From Rossellomorea sp. BNER (GTDB lineage: Bacteria; Bacillota; Bacilli; Bacillales; Bacillaceae_B): 64,000 bases of DNA. Of this stretch, positions 44,004 through 52,130 are shown piece after piece. The stretch is taken from the NCBI GenBank assembly GCA_024213275.1, contig JANAVG010000007.1, positions 1 to 64,000 of the forward strand, given 5' to 3'. Below the pieces are notes generated by a model. That model did no database searches, was not told the origin of the DNA, and saw only the letters and a program-made list of their open reading frames with translations. Position numbers and translations under genes: made by a program. The first letter of the stretch is position 1. Each line of letters starts with the position of its first letter.

Positions 44004-45188
44004 ATGAATCAAAAAGTTAGTTTTAAATCACTAATGGAAATTCTCATCATTTCTACGAGATTAGGAATGACCTCATTTGGAGGCCCAGTTGCACATTTAG
44101 GATATTTTCATGAGGAATATATCAGAAGAAGAAAATGGATGGATGAAAAAACCTACTCCGACTTAGTGGCATTATGTCAGTTCTTACCTGGTCCCGCCAG
44201 TAGTCAAGTTGGAATGGGTATTGGTATTTTGAGAGGGGGAATCCTTGGGGGGATTATTGCTTTTATAGGCTTTACCCTCCCATCTGTCATTGCGTTAATT
44301 TTGTTTGCCCTACTCTTACAAGGAGTTGGTATTGGGGAATCTGGATGGATTCATGGATTAAAAGTTGTAGCAGTGGCTGTAGTAGCTCATGCGATTCTTG
44401 GAATGGCAAGTAAATTAACTCCAGATATAAAAAGAAAATCAATTGCATTGCTTGCTCTAGTAGCCACACTTTTATGGCAAACTGCATTTACCCAAGTAGG
44501 AGTCATTCTTATTTCTGCTGTTATCGGATTTTTATTATATAAACAGCACAAAGAGGAAAACACATCTTTTACAAGTGTACCGATCTCAAAAACTGTTGCA
44601 GTAATATGTTTACTCATCTTTTTTGGATTATTAATTCTTCTTCCTATTATTAGAGAGATGACTTCGTTAAATTGGATTGCAATGTTTGATAGTTTTTATC
44701 GTTCTGGTTCACTTGTTTTTGGTGGAGGCCATGTAGTACTTCCATTACTCGAAAGGGAATTTGTACCAACAGGCTGGTTATCAGAGGAAGAATTTCTTGC
44801 AGGATATGGTGCGGCCCAAGCTGTTCCTGGACCATTGTTTACATTTGCTGCATACCTAGGTGCTGTCATCAGTGGTTGGAAAGGAGGACTTTTAGCCACA
44901 TTTGCTATCTTTTTACCAGCGTTCCTACTAATTTTAGGTACCTTACCTTTTTGGGATTCATTAAGACAAAACGCTAAAGTAAAAGGTGCTCTCATGGGAG
45001 TGAATGCAGCAGTTGTAGGAATTTTAATAGCTGCATTTTATCACCCCATCTGGACAAGTTCAATATTAGAACCGATTGACTTTGCATTTGCTGCAGTACT
45101 CTTCAGTATGCTCGTGTATTGGAAGTTACCACCTTGGATTGTTGTGGTAACTGGTGCTATAGGTGGTTGGTTATTATCACTATTGTAA
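44004..45188 (+). CDS. chrA: Chromate transporter ChrA
   Basis: A 394-residue inner-membrane CHR protein with two homologous halves: MTSFGGPVAHLGYFHEEYI with QFLPGPASSQVG in the N half, and LVFGGGHVVLPLLEREFV with AQAVPGPLFTFAAYLG in the C half. It exports chromate, probably driven by the membrane potential. GAGGAG lies 12 bases before the ATG; a closer ATG begins the two-codon frame ATGACATGA whose stop overlaps the chrA start, suggesting termination-reinitiation. Cotranscribed with padR. Confidence 0.92.
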   Translation: MNQKVSFKSLMEILIISTRLGMTSFGGPVAHLGYFHEEYIRRRKWMDEKTYSDLVALCQFLPGPASSQVGMGIGILRGGILGGIIAFIGFTLPSVIALILFALLLQGVGIGESGWIHGLKVVAVAVVAHAILGMASKLTPDIKRKSIALLALVATLLWQTAFTQVGVILISAVIGFLLYKQHKEENTSFTSVPISKTVAVICLLIFFGLLILLPIIREMTSLNWIAMFDSFYRSGSLVFGGGHVVLPLLEREFVPTGWLSEEEFLAGYGAAQAVPGPLFTFAAYLGAVISGWKGGLLATFAIFLPAFLLILGTLPFWDSLRQNAKVKGALMGVNAAVVGILIAAFYHPIWTSSILEPIDFAFAAVLFSMLVYWKLPPWIVVVTGAIGGWLLSLL

Positions 45189-45309
45189 AATAGAAATGTG
45201 GCTGTCCTAATACAGTCCGGAACAACCATGTTCGTTTATATATAGGAGGTTTTGGGATCTATATATGGAAGTTGTTGTTCCGGACATCGGGACAGCCTAT
45301 TCTATTTTA
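45186..45309. repeat. MITE-like inverted-repeat element between convergent genes
   Basis: The outer arms TAAAATAGAA and TTCTATTTTA, then GGCTGTCC/GGGACAGCC and GTCCGGAACAAC/GTTGTTCCGGAC, form a roughly 120-base hairpin. It contains the stop codons of both chrA and the convergent DUF1648 gene and so serves as a bidirectional terminator. The inner arm resembles the element at 54130-54257. Confidence 0.7.
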
Positions 45310-45802
45310 ATTTAACCGAGCGAAATATAAAAACAAAAATAGTACCAAACACAATAAATAAGAACACGGGAAGCTCCCAAAAACCGATACCGAAAGAATT
45401 ACCATTCGCGATATTCACACTTTGCCCTGTGAAAAATACAAAAATGAAAACACATTCCCCCTTAAGGATGTTAACTAGTAATCTTGCGTTAATATATTGT
45501 TTTCTTGCGTTCTTCGGAGTTAGGTTAAAAAAATTATATTTATGAGGATACTTTTCTAAAATCGTTAACGATATCCAAATTAATAGTCCGATTGCTGGTA
45601 GTAACCAAATCCCTTCTTTTCCACCCCACCTGTCCACTTCCCCTTTTAAGTTGAAATGAATCGGTATTTCACTTGGTAAGGAGGACCACACAATAAACAC
45701 AAATACAATGGACATAATAAGTATAGATAAAGAAAGAATGTCGATGCTTTTTTCAATACTAGTTTTAGGGATAGTTAATTTAGGTCGATTTAAAGGTTCC
45801 AT
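45302..45802 (-). CDS. DUF1648-domain membrane protein
   Basis: A 166-residue protein with four to five hydrophobic helices. The DUF1648 signature LPSEIPIHFNLKGEVDRWG is near residue 45. DUF1648 proteins include the N-terminal part of SdpI and other predicted membrane sensors or immunity proteins. GGAGGG precedes the ATG. Function unknown. Confidence 0.78.
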   Translation of the reverse strand: MEPLNRPKLTIPKTSIEKSIDILSLSILIMSIVFVFIVWSSLPSEIPIHFNLKGEVDRWGGKEGIWLLPAIGLLIWISLTILEKYPHKYNFFNLTPKNARKQYINARLLVNILKGECVFIFVFFTGQSVNIANGNSFGIGFWELPVFLFIVFGTIFVFIFRSVKLK

Positions 45803-45940
45803 ACAATCCCTCCATTAAAAGAATGAGTATCGATTTCCATTTCCCTAATTATATGAGAATGTTTTGGAAAGATAGCAAATAAAAATTAATTATTTACTAC
45901 CCCCTTCTTATTAATGGTTAAAGAGGAAAACATCTATAAT

Positions 45941-46810
45941 TTAATAAGGCTCAACATGAACGTGTACATCATAAACCTCATGTTCAGACATTAATACTTT
46001 TTCAACACGGGTTGAAATATTGTGCGCCTCTTCAATACCAAGCTGTGAAGATACTAATATAACGGCATCTACTACCGTATTATTACCATAACTTCTGGCT
46101 TTGATATTTTTTACGCCTTTTACTCCCCTCACCCTATTTATCGAGGCTTCATAAGAAGCGATTAGATTTTCATCAAATCCATCTGTTAAATCATGGGATG
46201 CATCACGGAAAATGTCCCATGCGGTTTTACAGATTAATAACCCAATTACAACAGCTGTTACAGGATCAAGCCATGGAAGTTGAAATTGTGAACCAATAAT
46301 CCCTACTGTAGTACCAATACTAACGAGAGCATCTGATAAATTGTCTTTTGCTGCTGCCATAACGGATTGGCTTTTAATTTTTTCAGCTAAATTTTTGTTA
46401 TAACGATAAACAATATACATGACGATAGCCGAGAAGATACCAGTCCAAGCTGCAATCATATCAGGTGGATCTTCTTTTCCGCTAAAAACTAATGAAACAG
46501 CATCATAAAGAACCTGAATTCCTACGGCCATCATAATGAAAGACGCGACCATAGAAGCCACTGTCTCTGCTTTCCAATGGCCATATGGATGGTCTTCGTC
46601 TGGTGGTCTTTGCGAAACCTTTAACCCAATCAACACTGCAATTGATGCAATAATATCCGTTGTATTGTTCAATCCATCTGCCTGTAAAGCTTTTGAATCA
46701 GTAATATATCCAATTGTTAATTTTAATAACGATAGAAGTATGTATGCGATTATACTAATGATCGCACCACGTTCACCTAATTTTAGTTGATTATATCTCT
46801 CTTGTTCCAT
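45941..46810 (-). CDS. Cation diffusion facilitator (MneS/YeaB-like)
   Basis: A 289-residue CDF transporter exporting divalent metals, with six helices and a C-terminal cytoplasmic domain. Metal-site residues lie in LQADGLNNTTDIIAS (helix 2) and KDNLSDALVSIG (helix 5); RPPDEDHPYGHWKAE is the conserved loop. Strong similarity by eye to B. subtilis YeaB (MneS) suggests manganese. I start at 46810 (MEQERYNQL...), 8 bases after GGAGG. Between 46811 and 47037 I see nothing beyond AT-rich sequence. Confidence 0.9.
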   Translation of the reverse strand: MEQERYNQLKLGERGAIISIIAYILLSLLKLTIGYITDSKALQADGLNNTTDIIASIAVLIGLKVSQRPPDEDHPYGHWKAETVASMVASFIMMAVGIQVLYDAVSLVFSGKEDPPDMIAAWTGIFSAIVMYIVYRYNKNLAEKIKSQSVMAAAKDNLSDALVSIGTTVGIIGSQFQLPWLDPVTAVVIGLLICKTAWDIFRDASHDLTDGFDENLIASYEASINRVRGVKGVKNIKARSYGNNTVVDAVILVSSQLGIEEAHNISTRVEKVLMSEHEVYDVHVHVEPY

Positions 46811-47037
46811 AAAATTTTCCTCCACTCTTACTCCTTAAATATCGTAACAAGTATCTACTGAGTGGGTCTATAGCAACCTTTTTCTCCTTTATAACAAAAT
46901 TAATAAGAACTAAAAAATGTTTCTGTAGGGAAACAACCATTCGGGCACCCAAAATATTATTAGTTTATACTACTTGAATGAGTTATAAACGATTTTACAA
47001 ATATGAAAAAACAAATGACAAAAAAGTCAAAATATAG

Positions 47038-47066
47038 TTGCACTTTAAGAAATGTATTAATATAAT
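47038..47066 (+). promoter_or_regulatory. Promoter of the aspS2 T-box transcript
   Basis: TTGCAC (47038) and TATAAT (47061) are 17 bases apart. Confidence 0.8.
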
Positions 47067-47084
47067 TACATACAATAATATTGT

Positions 47085-47322
47085 AAATCGATGAAGAGGA
47101 AGAGTATTTCGCCCCCTGATTCAAAGAAAGCATTCTCCTGCTGAAATGAATGCATTTAAGAGCGAATGAAAGACACCTCCTGAGTGACACTCTGAAATAA
47201 GTAGGAGTGAACGGATGACAGACGTTACACTGTCTTAAAGTGGCTTTATTAAAGCAAACCGGGTGGTACCGCGGAAAAAATGATCATGTCCGTCCCTTAT
47301 TTATAAGGGGCGGACTTTTTAT
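47085..47322 (+). ncRNA. T-box riboswitch of aspS2
   Basis: The antiterminator bulge sequence GGGTGGTACCGCGG (47261-47274) precedes the terminator GTCCGTCCCTTA...AAGGGGCGGACTTTTT (47288-47320). Stem I landmarks GAAGAG and CTGCTGAAA are visible. The specifier region GAAAGACACCTCCTGAG contains GAC (47172-47174), an aspartate codon, by alignment with the proS and thrS leaders here. The specifier assignment is moderately certain. Confidence 0.88.
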
Positions 47323-47341
47323 ATTTAAGGAGGTGGGTACA

Positions 47342-47455
47342 ATGAATTGCGATGAGGATGATGATGATATCAAAATACTTTTATATAAAATAGGGAGGAA
47401 AATAAAATGGACAAAAATCAACGTGTACTCACTTCTGAATGTAGCGAACATGTAA
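47342..47455 (+). CDS. Asp-rich leader ORF overlapping the aspS2 start
   Basis: A 37-codon ORF starting MNCDEDDDDIK, so five of its first nine codons are Asp (all GAT) and one is Asn. AAGGAGGT lies 8 bases before its ATG, a stronger site than most genes here. It begins 20 bases after the T-box terminator, passes through the aspS2 Shine-Dalgarno and start in another frame, and ends 49 bases inside aspS2. No domain is recognisable. Ribosome stalling at the Asp run could regulate access to aspS2; this is inference. Confidence 0.55.
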   Translation: MNCDEDDDDIKILLYKIGRKIKWTKINVYSLLNVANM

Positions 47456-48702
47456 ATGAAGTTGTGTGTCTCAAAGGCTGGATTCATCGTGTAAGAAATT
47501 TGAGAAAAGTAAGCTTTGTCATTCTTAAGGATCGATCTGGAATGATTCAATGTGTGTTAGGTGGCGAACTTACAAATTTTAAATGTACAAATGAATCAGC
47601 TGTTGAATTATCAGGTAAGGTTGTATCAACAGCTCAACAAGAGAGTGGAGTAGAAATTCATGTAGATGATATAAAGGTTTTATCCCCTTCTGTTCCAATG
47701 CCATTTGAAGTAAATAACGATGATATAGAGGCTAATTTAGATATTGTACTAAACCACCGAGTGTTATCAATGAGAAATCAAAAAGTTCAATCCATTTTTA
47801 AAATACAATCCAAAATAGTCGAAGCTTTTCAAGAATATTTAAGAAATAAAAGCTTTATTCAAATTTTCACACCGAAATTGACTTCTCAGGGAGCAGAAGG
47901 TGGTGCGAATGTTTTTAAACTTCCTTATTTCGGGAAAGAAGCCTATCTTGCTCAATCGCCACAATTTTATAAACAAAAAATGATTTCTGCAGGCTATGAA
48001 CGTGTGTTTGAAGTAGCACCAGTTTTTCGTGCTGAAGAACATAACTCATCAAGACATTTAAACGAGTATACATCTATGGATGTTGAAGTCGGATTTATTG
48101 ACGGTTATGAAGAATTGATGAAACTAGAAAACCAGCTTTTGATTCATATTTTCCAAATGGTTAAACAGTCTTGTTCTAATGAACTTAGGCTGCTTAACAT
48201 AGAACTACCTGAACTTAAGGTGTTCCCTAAGCTTTCCCTATTAGAGGCGCAACATATTTTAATGGAACAATTCGAAAAGACTTCACCAAAAGGAGATTTA
48301 GATCGCGAAGGTGAAAAGCTTATTAGTGAATATATTGAAAAGGAATTTTCTTCACCATTCGTGTTCATTACAAACTATCCAACAGATAAAAGACCTATGT
48401 ATACAATGCCTAACCAAAATAATATCGAGTGGACAGATTCGTTTGACTTAATTTATAAAGGAGTAGAGATTACATCAGGTGGTCAAAGGATCCATGACTA
48501 CCATCAACTTATAAAATCAATAGTGTCGAAAGGGTTAATCCTGGACGATTTTAAGAGCTATACAGATATATTTCAATATGGTGTCCCTCCTCATGGAGGA
48601 TTTGCGATTGGGCTGGAACGGTTAACCGCCCAAATGCTGGATATTAAAAATGTTCGTGAAGCAACTGCATTTCCTAGAGATTGCGATCGTCTAACACCTT
48701 AA
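47407..48702 (+). CDS. aspS2: Aspartyl-tRNA synthetase, archaeal-type (AspS2)
   Basis: A 431-residue class IIb synthetase with an N-terminal OB-fold anticodon domain and catalytic core (LTSQGAEGGANVFKLPYFGKEAYLAQSPQ; motif 2 FEVAPVFRAEEHNSSRHLNEY; motif 3 GFAIGLERLTAQML). The ending REATAFPRDCDRLTP is typical of archaeal/eukaryal AspRS, and the length lacks the bacterial GAD insertion. His27 after GWI resembles nondiscriminating enzymes that also charge tRNA-Asn; I recall this rule but cannot verify it here. GGGAGG is 8 bases before the ATG. It is preceded by a T-box and an Asp-rich leader ORF. Confidence 0.87.
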   Translation: MDKNQRVLTSECSEHVNEVVCLKGWIHRVRNLRKVSFVILKDRSGMIQCVLGGELTNFKCTNESAVELSGKVVSTAQQESGVEIHVDDIKVLSPSVPMPFEVNNDDIEANLDIVLNHRVLSMRNQKVQSIFKIQSKIVEAFQEYLRNKSFIQIFTPKLTSQGAEGGANVFKLPYFGKEAYLAQSPQFYKQKMISAGYERVFEVAPVFRAEEHNSSRHLNEYTSMDVEVGFIDGYEELMKLENQLLIHIFQMVKQSCSNELRLLNIELPELKVFPKLSLLEAQHILMEQFEKTSPKGDLDREGEKLISEYIEKEFSSPFVFITNYPTDKRPMYTMPNQNNIEWTDSFDLIYKGVEITSGGQRIHDYHQLIKSIVSKGLILDDFKSYTDIFQYGVPPHGGFAIGLERLTAQMLDIKNVREATAFPRDCDRLTP

Positions 48703-48718
48703 ATTACTATACATGTCT

Positions 48719-48750
48719 AGAACCATATTTTTTATCAAAAAATATGGTTC
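48719..48750. terminator. Stem-loop after aspS2
   Basis: GAACCATATTTTTT pairs with AAAAAATATGGTTC. No clear T run follows on the plus strand, so termination efficiency is uncertain. Confidence 0.5.
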
Positions 48751-48786
48751 CAGCCTTATTATTATATAACGTAAGTATAAGATGCT

Positions 48787-49205
48787 TTAAATATGGAGCT
48801 TATCTAAATTCCTATTAGGTACTCCTGCCTCAATATAGCTTCTTGCCCGTTTCCATTCTTTTTTTTCGCCTTGTTTCTTAAAAGTCTCAACAAAAAGATT
48901 TCCAGTGTCAATCATCTTATCATCTATCAAAATGGTTGCTTGCAATATCACGGTCATTTCATTTTCTCTTAATGTGAAGATACCACGATCAGTCAATATC
49001 CACTGATCCTGATTTTGTTTTACAAATTGAAATCCTTGTTCCCAACCTTTTTTTGAGTCTTCATAACGAAAGTCAACAATGTCTCATGATCCTGATATTT
49101 CTCTTGCTATGTAATCTTTAGATATATTCCCCATTAACTCTTCTAGTGAACAATTAATCCATGCACTTTTGAAATCGTTATAAAATAGGTGGAAATCTCC
49201 CACTT
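48787..49205 (-). pseudogene. Broken SnoaL/DUF4440-like gene
   Basis: Reading from a GTG at 49205 with AAAGGAGG upstream, the protein begins VGDFHLFYNDFKSAWINCSLEE, then needs removal of a duplicated GA near 49139-49142 to continue LMGNISKDYIAREISGS, then meets an in-frame TGA (49084-49086), then continues DIVDFRYEDSKKGWEQGF to the stop at 48787. Both lesions lie in otherwise colinear coding sequence, so this is a recent pseudogene of about 139 codons. The family is a Bacillus NTF2-like/DUF4440-type protein by general appearance; confidence in the family is low. Confidence 0.72.
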
Positions 49206-49296
49206 TAGTAGTCCTCCTTTTCATCCATTCCTGGTCCAGTCTAAATAAACTACTTTACAGATGTAAATCTTAAAACAGTTCCTTAACCACATTTCC

Positions 49297-50424
49297 CTAT
49301 AAAACATAAGCCGGAGTTCTTATAGGGGAAATGATTTGAGTAAAAGAACTATCTTCTAATGGTTGAATCACGATTGGTTTTAATGACCCATTAAAGCCTA
49401 GCCGTACTTGCTCATCATCAATTGACTTAAGAGTATCTTTCATAAAGTTCCCGTCGAATGTGATCTCTATTTCTTTCCCGATTAACTGATCGATTCTCTG
49501 CTTTTCAATAATTTCTCCAATTTCATTATTCAATGAAGTGAATTCGACGACTGTTTTTCCTAGGGTTTTTAATGTCACGTTATGATGACGTTCTTTTGAA
49601 GATAATAAATTTGCTCTCTCCATCCCTTCGAGGAATTTTTTCCGATTCAATACTATTTCTGTAGAAAAATGTGAAGGGATCATCTTACTGATATCTGGGA
49701 ATGAACCCGATATCAGTCTGGAATAAAAAAGAAGATCCTTTGCCTCTAATAATAAATAATGTTCAGTTAAAAAAACTCGAATGATTTGTCCGTCATTCTT
49801 AATCAAGTGAAGATACTCTTGCAGGTTTTTCTTTGGAATAATAATGCTTCCAGAATATTGAGAAGAAAAAGCTGCGCTTACTGTAGCTAGCCGATGAGAG
49901 TTTGTAGCAGTACATTGGATTTTCTTTTCATTAAATGACCATTGCACTCCATTTATTACATGTCTTATTTCCTGTTCAGAAGCGGCAAAACAAGTTTGCA
50001 TAATTAAGGATTTTAATTGGTTTGACTGAAAACTAGCAATTGGTGTCACTGGCATATCTGGAAGCTGAGGAAAATTCTTGGATGGTATTTCACTTATTGA
50101 AGTATAAATATCATTGGAGATGATATTCATCTTATGTTGATTTTGTTTAATATACAAGCGGTCTGGAAGTTTTTTTACAAGCTCAAGAAATGATTTAGCA
50201 GGAATAACCATACATCCTTCTCGAATAATTTCTATATTTGTATTCGATGATGGAATAACTTTTTTTATTATTCTTTCGGAATTCATTCCTATCAGGGTAA
50301 GTTCATTAGTTGTTGTTTTGATCATTACACCTGATAAAGCATGTATAGTAGGATGATTAGAGATAGCTCTTGATACTTCAATTAAAGACGTTTTCAGTAG
50401 ATCAGAATCAAGTTTAAACTCCAT
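49297..50424 (-). CDS. dnaN2: Second DNA polymerase III beta subunit (sliding clamp paralogue)
   Basis: A 375-residue beta-clamp paralogue with three clamp domains; ISNHPTIHALSGVMIKTT and CTATNSHRLATVSAAF correspond to conserved clamp segments. The protein ends ISPIRTPAYVL instead of the usual IxPVR-[TS]-x. I choose the ATG at 50424 (MEFKLDSDLL...) with GGTGA 5 bases upstream; an ATG four codons earlier is poorer. It is not next to dnaA or recF, so it is an extra clamp, as B. cereus-group genomes also have. It may serve repair or a mobile/replicative stress role. Confidence 0.9.
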   Translation of the reverse strand: MEFKLDSDLLKTSLIEVSRAISNHPTIHALSGVMIKTTTNELTLIGMNSERIIKKVIPSSNTNIEIIREGCMVIPAKSFLELVKKLPDRLYIKQNQHKMNIISNDIYTSISEIPSKNFPQLPDMPVTPIASFQSNQLKSLIMQTCFAASEQEIRHVINGVQWSFNEKKIQCTATNSHRLATVSAAFSSQYSGSIIIPKKNLQEYLHLIKNDGQIIRVFLTEHYLLLEAKDLLFYSRLISGSFPDISKMIPSHFSTEIVLNRKKFLEGMERANLLSSKERHHNVTLKTLGKTVVEFTSLNNEIGEIIEKQRIDQLIGKEIEITFDGNFMKDTLKSIDDEQVRLGFNGSLKPIVIQPLEDSSFTQIISPIRTPAYVL

Positions 50425-50612
50425 TACACTCACCATTCTATTATATTTAATATGTTATTTTGTTAATTATCTCCTTAAATTATAGAACATATGTTCCTAC
50501 TAGTCAATATCCTATCTCCATCAAAAGACTGAAAAATAATCATCCATTAGAACCTCCTTACAAAGGGTTGTTTAAATTAAAATGATCATAAATAAATAGA
50601 ATTATCAAAAAA

Positions 50613-50627
50613 TGAGAATTATTTTTA
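50613..50627 (+). promoter_or_regulatory. Fur box candidate upstream of MFS gene
   Basis: TGAGAAT-T-ATTTTTA matches the 7-1-7 Fur consensus at 11 of 14 arm positions and precedes a TATGAT -10-like hexamer (50636). Iron repression of the MFS gene is likely but not certain. Confidence 0.5.
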
Positions 50628-50672
50628 TTTTCAGGTATGATATGTATACAAAATAGACAGTAGGTGTATAGT

Positions 50673-51962
50673 ATGAACTCTTTCAGACAATTAAAAGGCT
50701 TGGATCGCAATGTTTGGATTCGCTTTATAGGAGAAGCAATTAACGGGATTGCATTTATGATGTTAATGCCATTCTTTGCTCTTTATTTAAAAGATAAGGT
50801 TGATTCTCTCTGGCTAGTAGGAGTTGTCATGGCTGTAGCTCCAATTGCTTCAGTTTTTGGAACCATGCTAGGGGGAAGGCTGGCTGATGTCTATGGTCGG
50901 AAACCAGTTATGGTTGGCTCGATGCTAGGAAATGGCATCGTTATGACTGGTTTTATCTTTTTTGATACTTTTATTGCATTTGTGATCCTTTCAGCATTTA
51001 TGGGTTTTTTTAATTCACTTTTCCATCCAGCAGCGTCCGCAATGGTTGCCGATGTAACGGCACCTGATCAACGAACGGAAGCATTTGGATTGCTTCGGCT
51101 TGGACATAATATTGGAGCAGCAACTGGACCACTAATCGGGGCTTCTATCATAATATTTAGTAAAGCAATCATTTTTATGATTGCTGCAGGTTCAGTTTTA
51201 ATCTATTCCATCGTAGTGGCCATGTTCATTTATGAAAGCCTTCCGAAAAAAGAACGAAAAGATTCACTGATAGAACAAGAGGAAGTAAAAGAAGATATGC
51301 CTTCTCCCTTCAAGGTCCTTCTTCAAGACAAAGTATTACTTATTTTCGTTTTAACCGGTGTCGTGATTTCTATGTCTTTCTCCCAAACTGAAGGAATGCT
51401 TCCACTTCACTTTGATAATGAGTTGAAACATCTTCCACCAGAGAAAAATCCATTTCCTTACTTAATGGCTTTTAATGGGCTTTTAGTGGTCCTCTTTCAA
51501 TTACCTATCTCAAGCTGGTGCGGAAAGAAAAAAATAGGAACCGTAATGCTACTAGGAACTTTTTTATTTGGGCTTGGACAAATAGCAATGGCACTTTTCC
51601 CATCCTTCTTCTACTCTCAACAAACTAGTTTTACAACGATTATGATGGTTCTATTAGTTGCCTATGGAATTTATACTCTTGGGGAAATGCTTATCAGTCC
51701 TGTACAAATGACTTTCATCTCTAATATTGCCCCAGAACATTTAAGAGGTACATATATGGGGGCTTCCGGTTTGCAGTGGATTCTCGGAGGTGCTATCGGA
51801 CCTCTGATTTCCGGTTACTTACTGGATTTATCTCTAGGAAATGTCATGTTTACGATGCTTGGAGTTGGTTGTATGATTGCCGGTCTTATCTACGTGGCGA
51901 TTGATAAAGCAATGACAGCAAAGTCGAACTCTTCAGTAACTGAAAAAGAAAAAGTTGTTTAA
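50673..51962 (+). CDS. MFS exporter, possibly siderophore-related
   Basis: A 429-residue major facilitator with 12 predicted helices and the motif GGRLADVYGRKPVM. AGGTG is 6 bases before the ATG at 50673. A Fur-box-like sequence covers the promoter, and a siderophore importer is in the same window, so export of a catechol siderophore (ApeX/YmfD-like role) is an attractive inference; general drug efflux is the alternative. It is a monocistronic gene with a strong terminator. Confidence 0.85.
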   Translation: MNSFRQLKGLDRNVWIRFIGEAINGIAFMMLMPFFALYLKDKVDSLWLVGVVMAVAPIASVFGTMLGGRLADVYGRKPVMVGSMLGNGIVMTGFIFFDTFIAFVILSAFMGFFNSLFHPAASAMVADVTAPDQRTEAFGLLRLGHNIGAATGPLIGASIIIFSKAIIFMIAAGSVLIYSIVVAMFIYESLPKKERKDSLIEQEEVKEDMPSPFKVLLQDKVLLIFVLTGVVISMSFSQTEGMLPLHFDNELKHLPPEKNPFPYLMAFNGLLVVLFQLPISSWCGKKKIGTVMLLGTFLFGLGQIAMALFPSFFYSQQTSFTTIMMVLLVAYGIYTLGEMLISPVQMTFISNIAPEHLRGTYMGASGLQWILGGAIGPLISGYLLDLSLGNVMFTMLGVGCMIAGLIYVAIDKAMTAKSNSSVTEKEKVV

Positions 51963-52003
51963 AAACAAACCACCCTTTCTTAATGAAAGGGTGGTTTGTT
52001 TTA
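51963..52003 (+). terminator. Terminator of the MFS gene
   Basis: AAACAAACCACCCTTTC pairs with GAAAGGGTGGTTTGTTT around a TTAAT loop, followed by T residues. Strong. Confidence 0.92.
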
Positions 52004-52130
52004 TTAGAAGAAAGCCCATTGTAAGACTCTTTTCCCCAATATTTTAAATTAACTAAAGGCTGTTTCACCTTTTTTTCTAATAGCAATATAAATCTTTTTC
52101 TGACATTAGTTTACAACCTACCATGTCCCT

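Noticed and set aside
47240..47341. Upstream extension of the Asp-rich ORF into the T-box
   Set aside because: It would be translated through the antiterminator and terminator; the strong ribosome site is at 47327-47334, so only 47342-47455 is kept.
49084..49086. In-frame TGA as a possible selenocysteine codon
   Set aside because: A +2 frameshift lies in the same gene, no SECIS-like hairpin was recognised and the family has no selenoproteins I know of.
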